Shown: positions 7,574-12,919 of the stretch, piece by piece
How the letters are laid out: every line of letters begins with the position of its first letter
Numbering within the stretch: position 1 is the stretch's first letter
Translations under genes and position numbers: made by a program
Assembly (NCBI GenBank): GCA_018240935.1
Contig: JAFEEV010000179.1
Coordinates: 1-12,919 of the forward strand
Reading direction: 5' to 3'
Length of the DNA stretch: 12,919 nucleotides
Source: Pseudomonadota bacterium
Lineage (GTDB): Bacteria; Pseudomonadota; Gammaproteobacteria; Burkholderiales; Nitrosomonadaceae
Notes under the pieces: model-generated
Told to the model about the DNA's origin: nothing
What the model saw: the letters and a program-made list of their open reading frames with translations, nothing else
Databases searched by the model: none

Positions 7574-8491
7574 ATGGACACTACAGCACACAGTCTGCAG
7601 CCGGTGTCGATCGTGATTGTCAATCATAATGCCGGCGCGCTGCTAACCCGGTGCGTCCACGCCGCGCTCGAACAGGCGCAGGAAGTCATCGTCGTCGACA
7701 ATGCTTCGGAAGACCTGAGCATAACGCAATTGACACACAATTTTCCGGATCAGAATCGATTGAAGATCATCGCAACCGGACGGAATTCAGGGTTTGCCGC
7801 CGGTTGCAATACCGGCCTTAGCGCGGCAACGCAGCGTTATATTCTTTTCCTGAACCCGGATTGTCTTTTGCAGGAAAATTCATTACAGCGCATGGTTCGC
7901 GTGCTGGAATCCGATGCCGCTACCGGCATGGTGGGCGGCTATCTCGTTAATCCCGACGGCACCGAGCAAGGCGGCGGACGGCGCGCCATTCCGACGCCGT
8001 GGCGCGCTTTTGTACGCGCCTTCGGCTTGTATCATCTGGAGAAATACTGGCCGCGGTTATTTTTTGATTTTCATTTGCATAAACAACCTCTGCCCCAGGC
8101 TCCCATCGAAGTTGAAGCGATATCCGGCGCATTGATGCTGGTCCGGCGCCAAGCCATCGACGATGCCGGTCCCTGGGACGAACACTATTTTCTGCACTGC
8201 GAGGATTTGGATTGGTGCATGCGGTTCCAGCAAAAAAACTGGAAAATTGTTTTTGTGCCGGATGCTCCGGTCGTCCATTTCCAGGGAACCTGCAGCCGTT
8301 CCCGGCCGTTCTTCGTCGCTTGGCATAAACATAAAGGCATGTTGCGCTTCTACCGGAAATTTTTCCGCCAGGAATACCCAAGCGTATTGATGGGATTAAT
8401 TACCCTGAGTGTATGGCTGCGCTTTAGCGTCACAGTATTGATTTATGCGGCGCAAAATTGTTACCGCATGCTGAAATTCCGGCATGAGTGA
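7574..8491 (+). CDS. GT2 rhamnosyltransferase-like glycosyltransferase (WbbL type)
   Basis: GT2 enzyme of 305 residues with the WbbL-like signature: SIVIVNHNAG near the N-terminus, VVDNAS, GRNSGFAAGCNTGL, LNPDC with NPD (94-96) in the DXD position, GGGRR, SGALMLVRR and CEDLDW (E210, D211, D213) as the catalytic-base region, then VVHFQG. A hydrophobic segment at about residues 272-294 (LMGLITLSVWLRF and on) probably peripherally anchors it to the inner membrane. In the family such enzymes transfer rhamnose from dTDP-rhamnose to a lipid-linked acceptor; the exact sugar here is unknown. The start is ATG 7574, 3 bp after the previous stop, and the gene overlaps the next by 8 bp, so it is within one coupled unit. 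It is of the same broad type as its upstream neighbour, but the two are clearly divergent. Confidence 0.9.
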   Translation: MDTTAHSLQPVSIVIVNHNAGALLTRCVHAALEQAQEVIVVDNASEDLSITQLTHNFPDQNRLKIIATGRNSGFAAGCNTGLSAATQRYILFLNPDCLLQENSLQRMVRVLESDAATGMVGGYLVNPDGTEQGGGRRAIPTPWRAFVRAFGLYHLEKYWPRLFFDFHLHKQPLPQAPIEVEAISGALMLVRRQAIDDAGPWDEHYFLHCEDLDWCMRFQQKNWKIVFVPDAPVVHFQGTCSRSRPFFVAWHKHKGMLRFYRKFFRQEYPSVLMGLITLSVWLRFSVTVLIYAAQNCYRMLKFRHE

Positions 8492-9374
8492 ACAACGCGT
8501 CGGATTATTGGGCGCCACAAGCCTGACGGGAGAATGTGCGATAAAAAAACTGATTGCGCATGACTGGCGGATCACCGCATTCTCGCGCCGCTCCATCGCT
8601 AACATAACACCGCATCCGCAAATCACCTGGCGGCAATTTGCTACAATAGGCGCGGTTAAAGACCGCGACGAGGAAAATGAAATTCACGCTTGGCTATGTG
8701 CTGCGCCCATCTGGGTATTGCCGGAACACTTTGATCTTTTATCGGCCTATAACGCCCGGCGGATTGTAGTCCTGTCTTCCACCAGCCGTTTCACCAAAGC
8801 TGCCTCATCCGATCCGCATGAAAGAAGAATCGCACAACAATTGATCGAAGGCGAAGCCCGGCTGGAAACATGGGCTGCCGCGCACGGAGTAAAATGGATC
8901 ATATTGCGTCCGACTCTGATTTACGGATACGGACGCGACAAGAATATCGCCGAGATTGCCCGCTTCATCCGCCGTTTTGGATTTTTCCCCCTGCTCGGGC
9001 CGGCGCGCGGCTTGCGGCAACCGGTGCATGTGGAGGATGTCGCCGCGGCGTGCTATGCGGCTTTGGAAGCGGCAAATTTGCCCAGCCGCGCCTATAATTT
9101 AAGCGGCGGAGAAACTCTGACCTACCGCGTCATGGTGGAGCGTGTGTTTACAGCGATGAATCGTCCCGTGCGTACGTTCACGGTGCCGCTGTGGCTTTTC
9201 CGGATTGCAACCTGGGGATTGAAATGGTTGCCGGGGTATCGCAACTGGACAACGGCCATGGCGGAAAGAATGAATCGGGATTTAAATTTTGACGGCTCGG
9301 AAGCCAAGCAGGATTTACACTTTCGCCCGCGGCCGTTCAAGCTGACAACAAGCGATTTGCCTAGTCAAAGCTGA
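8484..9374 (+). CDS. Atypical extended-SDR / NAD-dependent epimerase-like protein
   Basis: A 296-residue Rossmann-fold protein. The dinucleotide-binding loop is GLLGATSLTG (7-16), in which the usual GxxGxxG has Ser at the middle Gly. A VLSSTS strand (S98, S99) follows, then ILRPTLIYGYGRDKN, the QPVHVEDVAAA segment and YNLSGGE, all typical of extended SDRs that act on nucleotide sugars. The canonical YxxxK pair is not visible where expected: the segment after the Ser strand reads ERRIAQQLIEGEA (from E113). It may be a reductase or epimerase of unusual mechanism, or a binding protein. Its place at the end of the glycan operon suggests a role in sugar-precursor modification. It overlaps the preceding gene by 8 bp. 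No terminator-like stem follows; a 77-bp gap separates it from the exporter genes. Confidence 0.82.
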   Translation: MSEQRVGLLGATSLTGECAIKKLIAHDWRITAFSRRSIANITPHPQITWRQFATIGAVKDRDEENEIHAWLCAAPIWVLPEHFDLLSAYNARRIVVLSSTSRFTKAASSDPHERRIAQQLIEGEARLETWAAAHGVKWIILRPTLIYGYGRDKNIAEIARFIRRFGFFPLLGPARGLRQPVHVEDVAAACYAALEAANLPSRAYNLSGGETLTYRVMVERVFTAMNRPVRTFTVPLWLFRIATWGLKWLPGYRNWTTAMAERMNRDLNFDGSEAKQDLHFRPRPFKLTTSDLPSQS

Positions 9375-9381
9375 CCATCCG

Positions 9382-9406
9382 CAATTATAATTGATTCAAT
9401 CGATTG
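9382..9406 (+). promoter_or_regulatory. Nested AT-rich palindromes with a -10-like TATAAT, possible operator/promoter of the secretion genes
   Basis: The 77-bp gap before the exporter gene contains CAATTATAATTG (9382-9393), a perfect 12-bp palindrome enclosing TATAAT (9386-9391). CAATCGATTG (9397-9406), a perfect 10-bp palindrome, lies 3 bp on. ATTGATTCAAT, also self-complementary around one base, bridges them. This would suit a dimeric regulator covering a promoter. No good -35 stands 16-18 bp before the TATAAT. An alternative -35, TTGCAC (9404-9409), has only a poor -10 downstream. The palindromes are visible; the regulatory role is inference. Confidence 0.35.
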
Positions 9407-9451
9407 CACTTTCACCGATAACTCCCTTAACAGCACGGTATTGATAACCAG

Positions 9452-11239
9452 ATGAAGTTCAAATTTAAAGCGCCTCAGAATGAAATTGCCCAGGTACTGA
9501 CCAGCTTTAAGAAAACCTTTAGAAACATCGGTGTTTTCAGCGCAGTCATCAACGTGTTGATGCTGATGCCGGCCATTTATATGTTGCAGCTTTATGACAG
9601 CGTATTAACCGGCCGCAACGAAATGACCCTGCTCATGCTCACGCTGATCATGTTGGGCGCGTACACGTTCATGGGCGCGCTGGAATATGTCCGCAGCTTT
9701 GTATTGATCCGTGTCGGCGCGCAGCTCGATATGAAATTGAATAAGCGCGTATACACCGCTGCTTTCGAGTCCAGCCTGAAACAAGGCGACAGCAATGCCG
9801 GGCAAGCTTTAAAGGATCTGACCAATCTGCGGCAATTCCTCACCGGCAATGCCCTGTTCGCCTTTTTCGACGCGCCGTGGTTTCCGATTTATTTATTGGT
9901 GATCTTCATGTTTCATCCGGTTCTGGGTGTTTTCGCCTTATGCGGCACTGTCGTACTCATCGCGCTGGCGTACGTCAATGAAAGAATTTCGCACAAACCG
10001 TTGGCCGAGGCTAATTCCATGGCGGTTGCGTCGACCAATATCGCCTCCAATAATTTGCGCAATGCCGAAGTCATCGAAGCGATGGGCATGCTGCCCAACC
10101 TTCAGGCGCGCTGGTATAAACTGCATCGCCGCTTTCTCAATCTGCAAGCCGAGGCCAGCGAAAAGGCCGGTATCGTCACGGCGCTGTCGAAATCCTGCAC
10201 TGTCGCGCTGCAATCGCTGATGTTGGGATTGGGCGCCTTGCTGGTTCTGGATGACAGTATTACGCCGGGGATGATGATCGCCGGCTCCATCCTTTTAGGC
10301 AGGGCCATCGCGCCGGTGCAATTGCTGATCAGCGTTTGGAAGCAAATCGGCGGCACGCGCAGCGCCTACGAACGGTTGATCAAATTGCTCGAGCAGCACC
10401 CGGAAAGAAAAGCCGGTATGGCACTGCCGAAACCGCAAGGTTTTGTCGCCGTCGAGAATGTGATGGCGGCTCCGCCCGGCAGTAAGGTTGCAGTGCTCAA
10501 GGGATTGACCTTTTCCCTGGCTGCCGGTGAAGTGCTCGGCGTCATCGGTCCGAGCGGATCGGGAAAATCGACGCTGGCGCGCTTACTGGTTGGCGTATGG
10601 CCGGCGGCGGCGGGAAAAGTCCGATTGGACAGCGCCGACGTTTATCAATGGAACAAGGACGAACTGGGGCCGCACATCGGCTATTTGCCGCAAGATATCG
10701 AACTCTTCGCCGGTACGGTTTCGGAAAATATCGCCCGCTTCGGTGAAGTGCATGCGGAAAAAGTTATTCTGGCGGCCAAACGCGCCGGCGTTCATGAAAT
10801 GATTCTGAACATGCCGGAGGGTTACGATACGCTATTGGGTGACGGCGGCGCCGGTCTTTCCGGCGGACAAAAGCAACGCATCGGCTTGGCGCGCGCGATG
10901 TACGACGATCCTTCGCTGATCGTGCTCGATGAGCCCAACTCCAACCTCGATGACGTGGGTGAACAAGCACTGCTGGCCGCCATCGTGGATCTGCGCAAGC
11001 GCGGCAAAACCATTGTCTTGATCACACACCGCACCAGCATCCTGAGCGCAACCACGCAATTGTTATTGCTGCAAGATGGCGCCGCGAAAATATTCGGACC
11101 GACCCAACAAGTCGTGGAAGCGCTGACGAAACAACAACAAGCGCAACAGGCGCAGCTCGCGCAAAAAAAAGCTGCGCAGCAAGCCGCGCCGGACCAAGCA
11201 ACCCAAACCGTTCATGCGGCCGATGCCCAAAGCGGCTGA
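9452..11239 (+). CDS. Type I secretion ABC exporter, permease-ATPase fusion (PrtD type)
   Basis: Inner-membrane ATP-driven exporter of a type I secretion system, 595 residues. The N-terminal ~300 residues form the membrane domain, with early hydrophobic helices (SAVINVLMLMPAIYMLQLYD; then LLMLTLIMLGAYTFMGAL) typical of the PrtD group. The nucleotide-binding domain has Walker A GPSGSGKST (366-374), Q-loop YLPQDIELFAGTVSENI, signature LSGGQKQR (from 469), Walker B LIVLDEP (D493, E494) and the switch His (H526 in THR). There is no N-terminal C39 peptidase-like domain, so the cargo is expected to carry an uncleaved C-terminal signal instead of a double-glycine leader. The C-terminus is a Gln/Ala-rich low-complexity tail of about 40 residues, encoded across an A8 run at 11163-11170. 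It heads an apparent exporter-adaptor-outer-membrane operon. Cargo not in window. Confidence 0.95.
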   Translation: MKFKFKAPQNEIAQVLTSFKKTFRNIGVFSAVINVLMLMPAIYMLQLYDSVLTGRNEMTLLMLTLIMLGAYTFMGALEYVRSFVLIRVGAQLDMKLNKRVYTAAFESSLKQGDSNAGQALKDLTNLRQFLTGNALFAFFDAPWFPIYLLVIFMFHPVLGVFALCGTVVLIALAYVNERISHKPLAEANSMAVASTNIASNNLRNAEVIEAMGMLPNLQARWYKLHRRFLNLQAEASEKAGIVTALSKSCTVALQSLMLGLGALLVLDDSITPGMMIAGSILLGRAIAPVQLLISVWKQIGGTRSAYERLIKLLEQHPERKAGMALPKPQGFVAVENVMAAPPGSKVAVLKGLTFSLAAGEVLGVIGPSGSGKSTLARLLVGVWPAAAGKVRLDSADVYQWNKDELGPHIGYLPQDIELFAGTVSENIARFGEVHAEKVILAAKRAGVHEMILNMPEGYDTLLGDGGAGLSGGQKQRIGLARAMYDDPSLIVLDEPNSNLDDVGEQALLAAIVDLRKRGKTIVLITHRTSILSATTQLLLLQDGAAKIFGPTQQVVEALTKQQQAQQAQLAQKKAAQQAAPDQATQTVHAADAQSG

Positions 11240-11299
11240 TTTTTTGCCGCGCTTTTCCATCGTACATTTAGCAACATCGATTACCGGACAGAAAAAATA

Positions 11300-12655
11300 A
11301 TGAAGCCCGCAGCTGAAGAAAACAAGACCGTTATTGCCAGTGCTCCAGTGGATCCCGCCCATCACGTGGAAACGGACGAAACGCTGCATACCCGGCTGGG
11401 CTGGTGGATCGTGCTGGCGGGTTTCGGCGGATTCATTCTGTGGGCGGCTTTCGCGCCGCTGGAAAAAGGGGTGCCGGTTCCGGGCACCGTTACGGTCGCC
11501 AGTCATTTGCAAGCGGTTCAGCATCAAATCGGCGGCATCATCGACAGCATTCTGGTCAAAGAAGGCGATCATGTAAAAGTCGGCCAAGTGCTGGTGCGGA
11601 TGAACGATACCCAAGTCAAGGCGCAGGCCGAGATCACCCGCAGCCAGCTTTATACCGCCCTGACCATGGAAGCGCGTTTATTGGCGGAGCGTGACGGCGC
11701 GGATAAAATTACGTTTCCGCAAGACCTGCTGGCGCTGCAAAATAACGATCCGCGCGTCGCCAACAATATCGCCATACAAACACAACTTTTTACCTCGCGC
11801 AGATTGGCTCTGCGACACGAGATCGGCGCCCTGGATGAAAATATTGCCGGTTTAAAAATGCAGTTGCGCGGACTGGAAGCATCCAAGTCCAGTAAAAACA
11901 TGCAATTGAAGTTTTTGGAAGAGCAGCTCGTCAATATGCGCGATCTGGCGCACGACGGTTTTGTACCGCGCAATCGCGTGCTGGAGCTGGAACGCACCTA
12001 TACCCAATTAACCGGGGATATTTCTTCCGAAACCGGAAATATCGGCCGCATCCAGCGGCAAATCGCCGAGCAGGAACAACGGCGCGTCCACCGCCAGCAG
12101 GAGTACCAAAAGGAAGTAGGACAGCAGCTAACCGAAACGAAGCGGGAGGTTGATTCCTTGCGCAATCGTCTGAACGGACAGGATTTTGAATTGGCCAATA
12201 TCGAGGTTAAAGCACCGGTGGACGGTATCGTGGTCGGCATGAATGTGTTTACCGAAGGCGGCGTTATCAGTCCGGGATTCAAATTGATGGATATCGTGCC
12301 CAGCGACGACATCCTGATCGTTACCGGACAAGTGCCGGTTCACTTGATCGACAAGGTGCATGCCGATTTGCCGGTCGATCTCATCTTCTCCGCCCTGAAT
12401 CAAAAGAAAACACCCAATATTCCAGGCATTGTCACCCGTGTATCGGCAGACCGCCTGACAGATGAACGCAGTGGCCTGCCGTATTACAATATGAAAGCTG
12501 CCGTAACGCCGGAAGGCATGAAAAAACTCGCCGAGGAACAAATCCGCGCCGGTATGCCGGTAGAAATATTTATCAAGACGGGCGAGCGCTCGTTACTCAG
12601 TTATCTTTTCAAACCCATACTGGATCGTTTGCATTCAGCTTTGAGCGAAGAATAG
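11300..12655 (+). CDS. Type I secretion membrane fusion protein (HlyD/PrtE type)
   Basis: Periplasmic adaptor of 451 residues linking the ABC exporter to the outer membrane channel. A short cytoplasmic N-terminus is followed by one membrane helix (LGWWIVLAGFGGFILWAAF, about residues 33-51). Next comes the lipoyl/barrel-sandwich half-motif around GGIIDSILVKEGDHVKVGQ, and a long helical hairpin rich in Glu, Gln, Leu and Arg from about residue 110 to 295. The second half-motif is IEVKAPVDGIVVGM, and a beta-barrel ends in AGMPVEIFIKTGERSLLSYL, which is characteristic of the family. It starts 60 bp after the exporter stop. The gap holds a weak GCGGC/GCCGC repeat over the exporter stop (11232-11250) that I do not call a terminator. 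Only a weak purine run (GACAG/GAAAAAA) precedes the ATG. The stop lies 5 bp before the next gene. Confidence 0.95.
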   Translation: MKPAAEENKTVIASAPVDPAHHVETDETLHTRLGWWIVLAGFGGFILWAAFAPLEKGVPVPGTVTVASHLQAVQHQIGGIIDSILVKEGDHVKVGQVLVRMNDTQVKAQAEITRSQLYTALTMEARLLAERDGADKITFPQDLLALQNNDPRVANNIAIQTQLFTSRRLALRHEIGALDENIAGLKMQLRGLEASKSSKNMQLKFLEEQLVNMRDLAHDGFVPRNRVLELERTYTQLTGDISSETGNIGRIQRQIAEQEQRRVHRQQEYQKEVGQQLTETKREVDSLRNRLNGQDFELANIEVKAPVDGIVVGMNVFTEGGVISPGFKLMDIVPSDDILIVTGQVPVHLIDKVHADLPVDLIFSALNQKKTPNIPGIVTRVSADRLTDERSGLPYYNMKAAVTPEGMKKLAEEQIRAGMPVEIFIKTGERSLLSYLFKPILDRLHSALSEE

Positions 12656-12660
12656 CGGTA

Positions 12661-12919
12661 ATGATGGATCTTCCTAAAATCGCGTTTTCAGTTTGGCTTT
12701 TGTTCGGTTCATTAAGCTCTGTTCAGGCAATGAGCTTGCTGGATGCTTATGAAGCCGCGCTCCAGCACGACCCGATTTACCGCTCCGCCTATCATGAAAA
12801 CGAAGCCGGACAGCAAGCCGAAGCCATCGGTCTGGCTAGCTTGCTGCCAAATTTGGCCATTACGCATTCACAAAGCAAGAGCACGGGTACCATCACAAAT
12901 AATCAGAATCATACTTCCA
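12661..12919 (+). CDS. TolC-family outer membrane channel, N-terminal part (3' partial)
   Basis: The frame begins with ATGATG at 12661 (12664 is the alternative start) and is open to the window edge, giving 86 residues. A signal peptide is visible: a short N-region with Lys, a hydrophobic IAFSVWLLFGSL core and a likely cleavage after SSVQA. The mature start MSLLDAYEAALQHDPIYRSA is the typical opening of the type I secretion TolC group. EAIGLASLLPNLAITHSQS follows, matching the usual A..LLP motif before the first barrel strands. It would form the trimeric outer membrane channel that completes the exporter encoded upstream. It lies 5 bp after the adaptor gene and is probably cotranscribed. It is cut by the window, so length and C-terminus are unknown. 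Confidence 0.9.
   Translation, partial: MMDLPKIAFSVWLLFGSLSSVQAMSLLDAYEAALQHDPIYRSAYHENEAGQQAEAIGLASLLPNLAITHSQSKSTGTITNNQNHTS

Noticed and set aside
11232..11250. Inverted repeat GCGGC/GCCGC with a T-run, looking like a terminator after the exporter gene
   Set aside because: The stem is only 5 bp, the T-run lies in the loop and not after the stem, and the downstream adaptor gene is expected to be cotranscribed.
1..12919. Insertion sequences, tRNA/rRNA genes, CRISPR arrays, toxin-antitoxin or phage genes
   Set aside because: I saw no transposase, no RNA gene, no regularly spaced repeats and no such gene pairs. Every sizeable stretch is accounted for by glycan or secretion genes.

Overview
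The window is a stretch of bacterial chromosome with every gene on the + strand. It is moderately GC-rich, tightly packed with 1-13 bp overlaps, uses a few TTG/GTG starts and has few clear Shine-Dalgarno sites. Gene content and style (envelope glycosyltransferases beside a PrtD/HlyD/TolC exporter) point to a Gram-negative proteobacterium. A betaproteobacterium of the Nitrosomonadales kind is my best guess, but that is an impression from protein style and not a measured placement.

Region 1 (1-9374) is a surface-polysaccharide or glycoprotein-glycan assembly operon. In order it holds: the 3' end of a glycosyltransferase-like gene with a coiled-coil tail; a GT2 glycosyltransferase (241-1302); a large two-domain HAD protein with an intact catalytic set (1329-3281); a GT2 enzyme with a coiled-coil tail (3285-4295); a second large HAD protein, colinear with the first but with most catalytic residues replaced (4283-6370); a small unrecognised ORF (6370-6612); two rhamnosyltransferase-like GT2 enzymes (6647-7570 and 7574-8491); and an atypical NAD(P)-binding SDR/epimerase-like protein (8484-9374). 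The genes overlap or nearly touch, so one coupled transcript is likely. The GT2 enzymes would add sugars to a carrier-linked glycan at the cytoplasmic face. The SDR could modify a nucleotide sugar. The HAD proteins may act on phosphorylated sugar or polyol groups, but their job is not established from sequence.

Region 2 (9375-9451) is the only sizeable gap inside the locus. It is AT-rich and holds nested perfect palindromes, one of which contains a consensus -10 hexamer. It probably separates two transcription units.

Region 3 (9452-12919, cut by the window end) is a complete-looking type I secretion set: PrtD-type ABC exporter, HlyD-type membrane fusion protein and the start of a TolC-type outer membrane protein. 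No cargo gene is present. A type I exporter next to a glycan operon recalls S-layer systems such as Caulobacter RsaA, where O-polysaccharide genes sit beside the exporter. That link is inference.

The strongest point of interest is the alternating GT-HAD-GT-HAD arrangement with one apparently active and one catalytically eroded HAD paralogue. Both share a large C-terminal domain with conserved FFxAR(D/E) and DIGWxGxxQ motifs whose function I cannot name.
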